A stretch of 27,715 bases of DNA from SCQX01 sp035720945 (GCA_035720945.1 DASTNK010000146.1:1-27715), one strand, 5' to 3'. Positions 15,327-23,008 are shown, counted from the first letter of the stretch. A program made the numbers and translations. The notes: generated from the sequence alone by a model not told the origin.

Positions 15327-16982
15327 ATGCCCAATGTAGACTGCCATGCTCTACGGTCCTATCAGTTTGTTCACCCCAGCATACCCATGTCTGTCACACC
15401 ACCCTCTCCTGAAAACCCCGCCTCGATCGAACCCACCCGGACCGGACCCGCTCTGCACACTCCCTGGTTGACCCTATTCATCTGCATTGCCTGTATCGGG
15501 GTTTACCTCTGGCAAGGCTGGACCCTGGGCCACTACAGCAACTTGTCGGGCGCCGATCTGGCCATTCTGGGCGGCAACGTGCCGTCTCTTTCACTCGGTC
15601 CGCAACCTTGGCGTCTGGCGTCCTCGATTTTTCTGCATGAATCCCCGATCCATCTCATCTTTAATCTTGCGGGAATGCTGCTCATCGTCGCGGTATTGGA
15701 GGCACTCGTCGCCCGCTGGAAATGGGTGGTACTTTTCCTCGCGGGTAGCCTGTTTTCCAGCTTTGCCTCCGCCTGCGTCAATTACGGCGCCCACGATGTG
15801 GCCTTTCTGGGTCGTTATGTGCATCGCCTGTTTGTCAGCGTGGGGATTTCCGGCGCCATCATGAGCGCGGGCGGCGCGCTTATTGTCTTCGCCGTCCGTC
15901 AATGGCCGGCAAAAGACCAAGAGACCCACAAGCGTATACTGCGCGGCGCGCTAGCGTTCACCGTCATCAACCTGATATATGGCTTCACGCAATCGGGGGT
16001 AGACAACACAGCCCACGTATACGGCTTGATATTCGGCGTGTTGGGAGGCGTCGCCCTGCTGCTGCCGCACACTTCGCAAGCCAGATGGATGCGCGGCATG
16101 GTTACCGGCATCTTTACTCTGGCTTTTGCCACAATCATCGCATGGATCTCGACAGGCCTCTGGAAACGGCTGCCGCCCGCCCAAGAGCGCATGCTCTATC
16201 TCAAAGACACCTTGCACACGATTGTGCTCCTGCGGGCGGAGCGACAAGCCGCCAACGGCAGAGCGTTGGAACGGCGACAGAAATTGGATTATGTGAACGA
16301 GTCCGATGCCATCGCCCGGCGGATCCCGGTTCCGAACGTGGCGAAAATCGTGCCGCTGAGCGAAGATGGCAAAGTGCTGGTCGCCACCAACGGTGATGCC
16401 TCGCGAATCATCAAATACGATCTGAAGCGGGGCAAACCGCTGCGAGTCGTCGCAAAGGTCGACTACCCAGCCGGCGCCGGCCGGGGATGCCCAGACCCGA
16501 AATGCTCGGCAGTAGGCGTCTCCAACCTGGTCATAGACGGCACGGGCACCTATACCTACGCCAGCACCCTGTATCGTGGATCCGTCTCGGCCATCGATCT
16601 GGCTTCGGGCCGTATCGCCTACACCCTGCACACGGGAACGTACCCCAGCTGCCTGCTGCTGCGCGACGGTCGCCTATACGCCTACGACGAACTGGACAAC
16701 ACGATCAGCGTCATGGATGCCGATGGCAGGCACCCCATGGTATTGCTGGCGTTGTCGGACGCTGTGTTGGGCATCTCGCCGGCAAGCAATAGCGTGCGTC
16801 GGGTATGGCAATTGGACAACAACCAGAACACCTGGATCACCAAAACCATGGATGGTCGCCGCTTTTATCTGCCTGGCTCGAAAAACACGCAAATCTTCGA
16901 CATGACGCGCAGCGCGGCACCCGGAGACATAGGTCGAACCTACAACACACTGGCGAAGATTGATCAGCGACAGTGGCAATGA
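15327..16982 (+). CDS. rhomboid-family intramembrane protease with C-terminal propeller-like domain
   Basis: 551 residues, about twice the size of a bare rhomboid. Residues 46-275 form a rhomboid core of seven predicted helices. WRLASSIFLHESPIHLIFNLAGM covers the conserved second helix and is quoted here in family order, GISG at 173-176 gives the catalytic S175, and DNTAHVYGLIFG gives H230. With seven helices and an inside N-terminus the 270-residue tail would be periplasmic. The tail carries about four degenerate repeats of the form DG-x-LVAT...IIKYDL (for example EDGKVLVATNGDASRIIKYD, SAIDLASGRIAYTL, TISVMDADGRHP, YLPGSKNTQIFDM), as in YVTN/WD-like propellers. It also has a close cysteine pair, GCPDPKC. 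The start at 15327 has AAGGA 4 nt upstream; ATG 15387 is the alternative (531 residues). The gene stands alone. Confidence 0.85.
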   Translation: MPNVDCHALRSYQFVHPSIPMSVTPPSPENPASIEPTRTGPALHTPWLTLFICIACIGVYLWQGWTLGHYSNLSGADLAILGGNVPSLSLGPQPWRLASSIFLHESPIHLIFNLAGMLLIVAVLEALVARWKWVVLFLAGSLFSSFASACVNYGAHDVAFLGRYVHRLFVSVGISGAIMSAGGALIVFAVRQWPAKDQETHKRILRGALAFTVINLIYGFTQSGVDNTAHVYGLIFGVLGGVALLLPHTSQARWMRGMVTGIFTLAFATIIAWISTGLWKRLPPAQERMLYLKDTLHTIVLLRAERQAANGRALERRQKLDYVNESDAIARRIPVPNVAKIVPLSEDGKVLVATNGDASRIIKYDLKRGKPLRVVAKVDYPAGAGRGCPDPKCSAVGVSNLVIDGTGTYTYASTLYRGSVSAIDLASGRIAYTLHTGTYPSCLLLRDGRLYAYDELDNTISVMDADGRHPMVLLALSDAVLGISPASNSVRRVWQLDNNQNTWITKTMDGRRFYLPGSKNTQIFDMTRSAAPGDIGRTYNTLAKIDQRQWQ

Positions 16983-17152
16983 AGGCGCCTGAGTTGAAAC
17001 ACACGCCCGATTCGCCACAGCGCATTTCCTATCATGCCAAGAGCCTGACAAGATCATAGCCAACCCTGGACACCATGAACCCGACCGCTTTCGGGCCGCG
17101 ATGCTTTGCACAACACCTGAAAAGCGTTGCGTGAGCGCAAGCTTAATATGCC

Positions 17153-17376
17153 TCATCCGTGGCCTGATCCACCAGACTCGATGGATGCAGCGCCGTACTG
17201 TTCGACAAACACGTTATCACGCCAGTTGCCCCTTGCCATCCTGGATAACCTGGTGCCTCCAGCCTGTACCGCTTCGGCGAAGGCGCTGACCGTGAACTGG
17301 TTGCCTATCAGTATTGACGATATTGGGGCCACCCGTAGCGGGTGCCGGCCGCCCCCAACACTTCAACAGCATGGAC
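17153..17376 (-). pseudogene. remnant of an IS3-family transposase (OrfB, integrase core)
   Basis: Leftward reading in three frames gives the end of a DDE transposase: VHAVEVLGAAGTRYGWP (17376-17326), then PNIVNTD (17327-17307), then GNQFTVSAFAEAVQAGGTRL and SRMARGNWRDNVFVEQYGAA (17305 down to a TGA at 17153-17155). These match the IS3-family pattern NTDQGSQFT...GRGxWxDNxFVERLW. The spacing from the second Asp to the Glu is 35 residues once the frameshift is repaired, as in the DD(35)E motif. At least two frameshifts are present and the N-terminal half and IS ends are absent, so it is an old, dead fragment. The rest of the gap (16983-17152 and 17377-17503) shows no gene. Confidence 0.7.
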
Positions 17377-17503
17377 ACCAAACCTTGCGTTGAACATTGC
17401 GTCGCCAAATCACAATAGCTTTTCCTGCGCCATCAATTCCTCATGTGAAAAACCCTTCTGGCCTATCAGATAAAATAACGGACTGACACAACACGGATTG
17501 CTA

Positions 17504-18970
17504 ATGACCCACTGGCCAAAAGCCGCACGCCGGACCTGGACAACGATCCACCATGCCACCCGACGCAAGGCTCGGCAGTTGCACCGCATGTCACGCAGGA
17601 CGCTTCAATTCAGCCTGCTGCTGGCTGGCGCGGCGATGGTTTCATTCATGTCGCTGGGGTTTGCCCGCATGGTCGATCTGGCGCTGCATTGGAACAAGGT
17701 GTGGGTGGCGCAGGTGCCCTGGGCGATCTGGATCGCATTGCCACTGGGAATGGTTTGCCTGCGCTGGGCCACTTTGCGCTTTGCGCCCAACGCGGTGGGC
17801 AGCGGTATTCCACAGGTCATCGCGTCCTTGTCTTTGCCGGCCCGCTCGGGGCGGATCACACTGGTTGCCTTATACCAGTCGATCTGGAAGATTCCCTTGA
17901 CATTCTTGGGGTTGGTGATGGGTGCGTCCATAGGGCGCGAGGGCCCATCGGTCCAGGTCGGCGCGGCACTGATGCTGGCATGGGGCCGATTCTGCAAGAA
18001 AATGGGCGTGCCGCTAAAGGATGTCCATACAAGCGAGCTGATCGCCACGGGGGCGGCGGGTGGTCTTGCGGCAGCCTTCAACGCGCCGCTCGCCGGCGTC
18101 ATATTCGCTATTGAAGAGCTCGGCCGAGGCACGGCACTTCGTTGGCAGCGCCTGGTGCTGCTGGGCGTGCTGGCCGCTGGTTTCATCGTAGTGGCGTTTG
18201 CCGGCAACAATCCGTATTTTGGCACGTTCGTCGGACAAGCCCTGAAACACGATATGCCAGGCTGGACCTTGTTGTGCGGACTGGTCTGTGGCGTCGGCGG
18301 CGGGATATTTTCCTGGCTGCTCAGCAAAGGCGCCGCCGCGTTCGCGCCGGCACGCTGGCGCGGCTGGCTACGCCAGCACCCCCTTCATTTGGCATTTCTC
18401 ATGGGCCTGATACTGGCGGTGCTGGGGCTGCTGACCCACTATACGGTTTTCGGCACCGGCTACGACGTGGCATCATCGGCAATGGCCGGGCATCCGCTGG
18501 AATCACCCGGCTTCGGCCCGGCCAAGCTGATGGCAACCGTGGTGTCATACTGGGCTGGCATTCCGGGCGGGATTTTCACCCCCGCGCTGACCGCCGGGGC
18601 GGGCTTTGGCGCAGAGCTGAGCCGCTTGACAGGCGCGCTGGCCGATCAACGCGTGCTGGTGCTGCTGTCCATGGCGTCATTTCTTGCCGCCGCCACCCAG
18701 TCTCCCCTGACCGCCAGCGTTATTGTCATGGAAATGACCGGCAGCCAACCAATGCTCGTGTGGCTGCTGATTGCCTCGTTGTGCGCCTCGCTTGTCTCGC
18801 GCCTGTTTTCACCGCAGCCCTTCTACCATTTTTCCGCCGGGCGTTTTCGCCAACAGGTGCGTGAAAATGATATCGCCCTGGCCAAAGCCAAAGCTGCGCC
18901 CGCCACGGACAGCGGACCTGATCCTTCGAACACTAAAGACGAGCCGGTCGGCTCCACGCCCCGTGGTTAA
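17504..18970 (+). CDS. ClC-family chloride channel / H+-Cl- antiporter
   Basis: 488-residue inner-membrane protein with about ten or more hydrophobic helices. The three anion-pore motifs are present: GSGIPQV (residues 99-105), GREGPSV (144-150, gating glutamate E146) and GGIFTPAL. The segment AAAFNAPLAGVIFAIEELGRG keeps a glutamate where E. coli ClcA has its proton glutamate, so antiport is plausible. No C-terminal CBS domains are present; the tail is short and hydrophilic. The ATG at 17504 is used rather than the in-frame TTG at 17498; the ribosome site is weak. A bidirectional hairpin at 19085-19119 may end its transcription. Confidence 0.92.
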   Translation: MTHWPKAARRTWTTIHHATRRKARQLHRMSRRTLQFSLLLAGAAMVSFMSLGFARMVDLALHWNKVWVAQVPWAIWIALPLGMVCLRWATLRFAPNAVGSGIPQVIASLSLPARSGRITLVALYQSIWKIPLTFLGLVMGASIGREGPSVQVGAALMLAWGRFCKKMGVPLKDVHTSELIATGAAGGLAAAFNAPLAGVIFAIEELGRGTALRWQRLVLLGVLAAGFIVVAFAGNNPYFGTFVGQALKHDMPGWTLLCGLVCGVGGGIFSWLLSKGAAAFAPARWRGWLRQHPLHLAFLMGLILAVLGLLTHYTVFGTGYDVASSAMAGHPLESPGFGPAKLMATVVSYWAGIPGGIFTPALTAGAGFGAELSRLTGALADQRVLVLLSMASFLAAATQSPLTASVIVMEMTGSQPMLVWLLIASLCASLVSRLFSPQPFYHFSAGRFRQQVRENDIALAKAKAAPATDSGPDPSNTKDEPVGSTPRG

Positions 18971-19084
18971 AGCCCCTGATAGACGCGATAACCAGGCCGA
19001 ATCCGCAAAGTTCCGGATGGATAAGCTTCCCTATGGCTCCAAAAACGCGATGGCCCCGTATTCCACCAGGCTCAACCGGATACC

Positions 19085-19119
19085 AAAAGCCCTGTTTTCA
19101 TTCGAAAGCAGGACTTTTT
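19085..19119. terminator. bidirectional terminator hairpin, displaced copy of the icd terminator
   Basis: Left arm 19085-19099 pairs with 19104-19119 around ATTC, with one C/A mismatch and one G/T pair. A-tract on the left and T-tract on the right make it usable in both directions, so it would stop the ClC transcript. Its shape, its distance from a TAA-CATGTTGT end and the flanking CCGGATACCAAAA (19076-19088) mirror the real icd terminator at 24035-24068. Confidence 0.75.
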
Positions 19120-19148
19120 CGGGCCTTGCGGCGCCCGATCGACAACTA

Positions 19149-19172
19149 TTACATGTTGTTGATCAAAACCTG
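19149..19172 (-). pseudogene. fragment duplicating the 3' end of icd (putative att half-site)
   Basis: Leftward reading gives QVLINNM-stop, against QVMIDNM-stop at the end of icd. The terminal 17 nt, TGATCAACAACATGTAA, match the icd end at 16 of 17 positions. The stop is 73 bp from a CCGGATACCAAAA motif, against 74 bp in icd, with a similar hairpin between. Upstream of these codons the similarity stops. This is the pattern left when an element integrates at the 3' end of a gene and displaces the original end. Confidence 0.6.
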
Positions 19173-19174
19173 TG

Positions 19175-19203
19175 ATCTGGTTTTATATGCATATAAACCA
19201 GAT
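19175..19203. promoter_or_regulatory. 29-bp near-perfect palindrome (operator or recombination site)
   Basis: ATCTGG at 19175-19180 pairs with CCAGAT at 19198-19203, and the centre TTTATATGCATATAAA is perfectly self-complementary; a single extra T interrupts the left arm. It lies 25 bp upstream of the ATG at 19228 and next to the icd-end duplicate. TATATA/TAGGAT sequence follows directly and could be a -10 region. It is either an operator for the next gene or part of an integration site. Confidence 0.5.
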
Positions 19204-19227
19204 ATATAGGATAGTTACAATGGCACC

Positions 19228-19447
19228 ATGGCCCAACAACCCGCTTACGCCACCCGCAAGGCCCAGCACTTTCGCACGGGCGATGAGCAAGTCATCGCCC
19301 ACAACCCCGCCTTCATCTTCGACGACCCTGAACGGCTGCAACGCTTCGCGCAGGAACTCCAGAAAACGGAGGATTTGTACTACCAGGAGCAACTAACTTT
19401 TTGGGAATCTGACCCAGCGGATTCACGAAAATCCGGGGATCATGTAA
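19228..19447 (+). pseudogene. frameshifted small gene of unknown function (72 residues if repaired)
   Basis: Starts MAQQPAYATRKAQHFRTGDE and continues FIFDDPERLQRFAQELQKTE in a sound reading frame. At the T5 run 19398-19402 the frame slips: removal of one T continues the protein as LTFGNLTQRIHENPGIM and stops at TAA 19445-19447, giving 72 residues. As the sequence stands the frame runs on as unrelated residues to 19575. I do not recognise the family. It lies immediately inside the putative att site and behind a long palindrome, so it may be a small control gene of the integrated element. A homopolymer sequencing error would also explain the slip. Confidence 0.45.
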
Positions 19448-19784
19448 GCCGGAGCAACCTTCGAACAGGTGCCCATGAACGAACCCTTCTCCGAGGCCAA
19501 CCGCATCTGGGTGGCCCCGTCCCATGCCGCGCGTCTGGGCGAGGCAGCCGCCCTTTCCGAGCCATCCCTCTCTAACTATCATAAGGCGGCGGCTGTCCGC
19601 CGACGATTCGACACCTCTACCAGCGCAAGGAACTCTGAGAGTGGCGTCTGCAGGCCGAGCAGGCCAGAATTGGTGCACTGCAAAATATCTGGAAACCTTG
19701 CACCTTGCGAGAGTGCGGGATGGTTGAAAAGCAATATACTCACTTCGATATGGGTTTGCGGCCAGTTCACTAGGGATCAATACC
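19448..19784. other. decayed accessory sequence before the first hsp20
   Basis: An ATG at 19475 (frame open from 19469) begins MNEPFSEANRIWVAPSHAAR, which looks like the start of another protein, but after about residue 45 the frame becomes low-quality sequence and I cannot place it. A small GGCGG/CCGCC hairpin occurs near 19583-19600. The 3' end of this stretch holds the candidate hsp20 promoter at 19723-19751. Confidence 0.4.
19723..19751 (+). promoter_or_regulatory. weak candidate sigma-32 promoter for the first hsp20
   Basis: GTTGAAA (19723-19729) and TTCGATAT (19744-19751) are separated by 14 nt, the same spacing as in the good promoter before the second hsp20. The -35 box is 6/7 of CTTGAAA, but the -10 box keeps only part of CCCCATNT. 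The start of transcription would lie about 25 nt before the ATG at 19785. Confidence 0.3.
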
Positions 19785-20264
19785 ATGAAACCTTTTAAGA
19801 ACTTAATAGAACGCGCGTGGGAAGGACTGTCAGAGGGCTGGCGGGAGTTGCTCACACGCGGCAGCGGATCGCTGACTCATTTCGGCACTAAAGATACGGA
19901 TACGGTAAAGGACCAATCGACGCAGGAATTTCCGCACTGGAGTCTGCTCGCTGCGGAGACTTGGGAGACCGCTCTATCGGTCGTAGTTCGCCTAGAAATT
20001 CCCGGTATGAACAAAGACGACCTTGTCGTTGACATCCACGGAAACATCCTGCGCATCCGCGGCAAAAAGCTCTCGAGCGTCGTGCAAGATGGCCGGCGAT
20101 ACCACCTTATGGAGCGGGCGTATGGACGTTTTGAACGCAGCATCTCTCTACCTCACAGCGTCCATCCCGATCAAGCCGAAGTCTCCTATCGCGATGGTGT
20201 GTTGACGGTGATAGCGCCCAAAACAGACACGCTACCACCACGTCGCCTTACAGTATCCAAATGA
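19785..20264 (+). CDS. small heat-shock protein, Hsp20/alpha-crystallin family (first of three)
   Basis: ATP-independent holdase that binds unfolding proteins. 159 residues: an N-terminal arm MKPFKNLIERAWEGLSEGWR, then an alpha-crystallin domain from about residue 60 to 150 (VVVRLEIPGMNKDDLVVDIH, LRIRGKK, YGRFERSISLPHSVHPDQAE, RDGVLTVIAPK), ending in RRLTVSK, a weak form of the C-terminal IxI motif. The GxL pattern (GVLTV) is intact. The start at 19785 has AGGGA about 9 nt upstream. It differs strongly from the other two Hsp20 proteins, so it is not a recent duplicate. A small hairpin GACGAT/ATCGTC plus TTT at 20318-20336 may terminate it. An IS66 element separates it from its partners. Confidence 0.9.
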   Translation: MKPFKNLIERAWEGLSEGWRELLTRGSGSLTHFGTKDTDTVKDQSTQEFPHWSLLAAETWETALSVVVRLEIPGMNKDDLVVDIHGNILRIRGKKLSSVVQDGRRYHLMERAYGRFERSISLPHSVHPDQAEVSYRDGVLTVIAPKTDTLPPRRLTVSK

Positions 20265-20449
20265 GAGGCACGGCTGAAATGCTGAACCAGGGTTCTCGGC
20301 TGCTTCAACCTCGAAGTTTATGACGATCAATATCGTCTTTAGACCTCCTGGTTGCAGGCAATAAAAATGTTGTCGTTTTCTGTGGCTTTAAGCGCGTTGC
20401 GCACGAGATGTGCATTGTGTGGCACTGACGACGATTATGAACTGCCGCT
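20265..20449. other. intergenic between hsp20 and the IS66 element
   Basis: Contains the short GACGAT-CAAT-ATCGTC hairpin (20318-20333) with TTT after it, a weak terminator candidate. No coding sequence recognised. Before the insertion this stretch was continuous with 22853 onward. Confidence 0.4.
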
Positions 20450-20492
20450 GATGCTATGTAAGCACCCGGTAAACCCGTCTTGACGGTAGAGA

Positions 20493-22046
20493 TCAAGCAG
20501 CGGGGACCCATCGATGGGGCAGCAATTCGGCGATCTGGTGGTTTTTCTGCGATGGCAGGCGTGTGAGCACATCCTTCAGATAGGCGTACGGATCGTGCCC
20601 GTTCAGGCGTGCCGACTGGATCAGGCTCATGATGGCGGCCGCCCGCTGGCCGCCACGTAGCGACCCGGCAAACAGCCAGTTCGAGCGTCCGATCGCCCAG
20701 GGCCGGATCTGGTTTTCCACCCAATTGTTGTCGATCGGCGCATCGCCGTCGTCCAGATATCGTGTCAACGCCTCCCAACGCTTGAGGCTGTAGTCAATCG
20801 CTCGTGCCGTCCCCGAGCCATCGGGCACCCGCTGACGTTGTGCGATCAACCACCGATGCAGGGTGTCCGCGATGGGTAAGGCAAGCTCCTCCCGTATCTG
20901 CCTGCGGCCATCCGCTGGCAGTTCCGAGGCCTCGCGCTCGACACCGTACAGCCCGGCGAACAACTCCAGCGCCTGGGCGGCGATCTGGCTCTGGTGGTTG
21001 ACGTGTAGATCGTGGAACTTGCGCCGGGCATGCGCCATGCAGCCCAGTTCAGTGATGCCTGCCGCAAACCCGGCCTTGTAGCCGGAGTAATCGTCGGTCA
21101 CCAGCTTGCCGCGCCAGTCCTGCAGGAAGGTACGGCAGTGCTCTCCGGCACGGCTGGGCGCGAAGTCATAGACCACGGCCCGCAGGCTGTCGTAGGACGT
21201 GGGCGTGTACGCCCACAGATACGCCCGCTGCGTCTTGCCCGCGCCAGGCTTGAGCATCTGCACCAGCGTCTCGTCGGCATGCAGCACCGTGCGGCCCAGC
21301 ATCTCCATCTTGAGCGCATCGACCAGGGGCTGCAGACGCAGCCCGCACACGCCCACCCAGTCACCCAGCGTCGAGCCAGGCAGCGCCACCCCGGCACGCG
21401 CAAAGATGCCTTCCTGGCGGTACAACGGCAGGTGGTCGGCGTACTTGGCGACGAGTACCTGTGCCAGCAAGCCAGCCGTCGGGATGCCCTTGTCGATGAT
21501 CTGAGGGGGTACCGGTGCCTGTGTGAGCGTCTCGCACTGGGCGCATACCCACTTGCCACGGATGTGGCGCTCCACGGTGAAGACGCCTGGCACGAAGTCC
21601 AGCTTCTCGCTGACATCCTCGCCGACGCGCTGCATCTGGCAACCACACCGGCATTGTGTCGAGGCTGGTTCATGGCCGATGTCGACACGCGCCAGCTCGG
21701 CGGGCAGCCGCAGGCGACGCGGGGCTCGTGGTTTCTGTGGCGTGGCCGCGGGCGCGTCCCGCAAGGCATCCAGTTCTTCCTCGATGGCCGCCAGATCCTC
21801 GTCCATCGTCTCTTGCAGCAGACTGAGCTGGGCGGCATTCAACTGTTCGCTGCGCTTGCCGTAGCGCCAGCGCTTGTACAGGACCAGCTCATGTGTGAGC
21901 GGGTCGATGTGCGTCTGCTTGGTGTGGATCACCTGATCCCGTGTGGCAATCTGCCCGTCGCGCGCCGCCACTTCGCCCATCAGTTGCTGGACCAATGTGC
22001 GCAGTTGCTGCTCGTCGAGCTGATCAAGGGAGATTGCCGAATCCAT
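20493..22046 (-). CDS. tnpC: IS66-family transposase TnpC
   Basis: 517-residue DDE transposase. Order: N-terminal coiled-coil (EQQLRTLVQQLMGEVAARDG), the KRWRYGKRSEQL motif, a Cys-rich zinc-finger region (CRCGC at 132-136, CAQC at 168-171), and the catalytic core with D258 in HADET, D318/D319 in TDDYSGY and E444 in NNWVENQIRP. The C-terminal NWLFAGSLRGGQRAA and AYLKDVLTRLP are standard for IS66. All three acidic residues are present, so the protein appears intact. The ATG at 22044-22046 is chosen because the longer frame runs through tnpB sequence. Confidence 0.95.
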   Translation of the reverse strand: MDSAISLDQLDEQQLRTLVQQLMGEVAARDGQIATRDQVIHTKQTHIDPLTHELVLYKRWRYGKRSEQLNAAQLSLLQETMDEDLAAIEEELDALRDAPAATPQKPRAPRRLRLPAELARVDIGHEPASTQCRCGCQMQRVGEDVSEKLDFVPGVFTVERHIRGKWVCAQCETLTQAPVPPQIIDKGIPTAGLLAQVLVAKYADHLPLYRQEGIFARAGVALPGSTLGDWVGVCGLRLQPLVDALKMEMLGRTVLHADETLVQMLKPGAGKTQRAYLWAYTPTSYDSLRAVVYDFAPSRAGEHCRTFLQDWRGKLVTDDYSGYKAGFAAGITELGCMAHARRKFHDLHVNHQSQIAAQALELFAGLYGVEREASELPADGRRQIREELALPIADTLHRWLIAQRQRVPDGSGTARAIDYSLKRWEALTRYLDDGDAPIDNNWVENQIRPWAIGRSNWLFAGSLRGGQRAAAIMSLIQSARLNGHDPYAYLKDVLTRLPSQKNHQIAELLPHRWVPAA

Positions 22047-22099
22047 AGGCGGCAGTATGCCGCCGTCCGTCTTGCGATGATATTGGCGTCTTGCCTGAT

Positions 22100-22435
22100 T
22101 TACAGCACCGAGATGGCGCCCCCCGAACCCACATGCTGCCACGGCAGGCCCAGCACCAGGGCGTGTCACTGCGCGGCATCGAGCTCGATGCGCGGCCCAT
22201 GCATCGCATCGGCCCAGACGAACTTGCCTCGGTTCAGGCGCCGCGCCGCCAACCACACACCGAAGCCGTCATGGACCAGCACCTTCATGCGATTGGCCCG
22301 GCGATTGGCAAAGCAATATGCGTGATGCGGGCGGGCCGCACCGAATACCGCTACCACACGCGCCATAGCCGTTCCCGCGCCTGCTCGCATATCCAGCGGT
22401 TCAGTCGCCAGCCAAATGGCTTCGACGTGAATCAT
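22100..22435 (-). pseudogene. tnpB: IS66 accessory protein TnpB, interrupted by a stop codon
   Basis: IS66 Orf2 needed for transposition in studied members. The reading starts MIHVEAIWLATEPLDMRAGAG and keeps the family motif KVLVHDGFGVWLAARRLNRG and FVWADAMHGPRIELDAAQ. At 22166-22168 a TGA replaces what should be a leucine-like codon. The same frame then continues HALVLGLPWQHVGSGGAISVL to a natural TAA at 22100-22102. The normal protein would be about 111 residues; the stop leaves 89. The start ATG overlaps the tnpA stop (ATGA), typical coupling for these genes. Confidence 0.8.
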
Positions 22436-22770
22436 CGCAGCCACTCGCGAAGCCACGACACGCAGATCCCCGCTTCGCTGACAGGCCACCGCACCGTTGC
22501 CTGCACGGCACCACGGGTCAGGTGAATCTCGATATGACGACCAACGCCGGGCAATCCAGATGGCATGATCGGCACAAATGCCGGTGCCGGGACAGGGAGT
22601 TGCTCGGCCTGCCGGATCCATTTGCGCACCACGTTTGCATTGATGCCGTGCGATAGCGCGACGCCTGCCACGGACGCGCCAGGTTGGCGGCACTCGGCCA
22701 CAATCTGGGCCTTCAGGGGCTTGGGATAGGACCGGCGTTGGCGTATGGGGGCTAATTCTGTCTGCGGCAT
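22432..22770 (-). CDS. tnpA: IS66 accessory protein TnpA (helix-turn-helix)
   Basis: 112-residue IS66 Orf1, an HTH protein: RRSYPKPLKAQIVAECRQPG and SVAGVALSHGINANVVRKWI form the IS3-like HTH (residues about 12-52), followed by a variable region with PAFVPIMPSG. The ATG at 22768-22770 is preferred to a GTG at 22779; an AGGTGG site lies upstream. Its TGA overlaps the tnpB ATG. Confidence 0.9.
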   Translation of the reverse strand: MPQTELAPIRQRRSYPKPLKAQIVAECRQPGASVAGVALSHGINANVVRKWIRQAEQLPVPAPAFVPIMPSGLPGVGRHIEIHLTRGAVQATVRWPVSEAGICVSWLREWLR

Positions 22771-22914
22771 GGCGTCCACCTAAAAATGGTGGACACTATC
22801 GGAAGCACCCCGAATGGCTCAAGACGGGTTTACCGGGTGCTTACGATGCTATCGCGTAGCGCTTGTGTGAGCAGATCAAGTGCAGGTTATGGTTGCCATG
22901 TTGTCGGTTGGGCT

Positions 22915-22944
22915 CTTGAAATGTTCTGGATCGATCCCCAAAAT
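22915..22944 (+). promoter_or_regulatory. sigma-32 heat-shock promoter of the hsp20 pair
   Basis: CTTGAAA (22915-22921) is a perfect sigma-32 -35 box. It is followed after 14 nt by CCCCAAAAT (22936-22944), matching the CCCCATNT -10 consensus at most positions. Transcription would start near 22950, giving a leader of about 59 nt before the hsp20 ATG at 23009. The promoter lies 63 bp outside the IS66 target duplication and is undamaged. Confidence 0.85.
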
Positions 22945-22953
22945 AAGAACTGG

Positions 22954-22981
22954 AAGCGCCACGGCTCCTACCGGGGCGTTT
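22954..22981 (+). promoter_or_regulatory. leader hairpin with anti-ribosome-site loop (candidate RNA thermosensor)
   Basis: AAGCGCC (22954-22960) pairs with GGCGTTT (22975-22981), and CGG (22962-22964) pairs with CCG (22971-22973). The hexaloop CTCCTA (22965-22970) contains CTCCT, exactly complementary to the ribosome site AGGAG at 22998-23002. A loop-to-ribosome-site pairing could hide the site at low temperature. This is prediction from base pairing only. Confidence 0.4.
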
Positions 22982-23008
22982 GGTTCAACAGTAATAGAGG
23001 AGAGTCTC

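Larger units (their letters stand above)
20450..22852. mobile_element. complete IS66-family insertion sequence with 8-bp target duplication
   Basis: The element itself is 20458-22844 (2387 bp). Its ends are a perfect 26-bp inverted repeat (20458-20483 and 22819-22844) beginning GTAAGCACCCGGTAAACC. Both flanks carry GATGCTAT (20450-20457 and 22845-22852), the 8-bp duplication expected for IS66. Inside are tnpA, tnpB and tnpC reading leftward, the normal order. Perfect repeats and duplication point to a recent insertion. tnpB has an in-frame stop. Confidence 0.95.

Noticed and set aside
21012..22325. 437-codon plus-strand frame across the IS66 element
   Set aside because: Antisense to TnpC and TnpB, with no family-like sequence.
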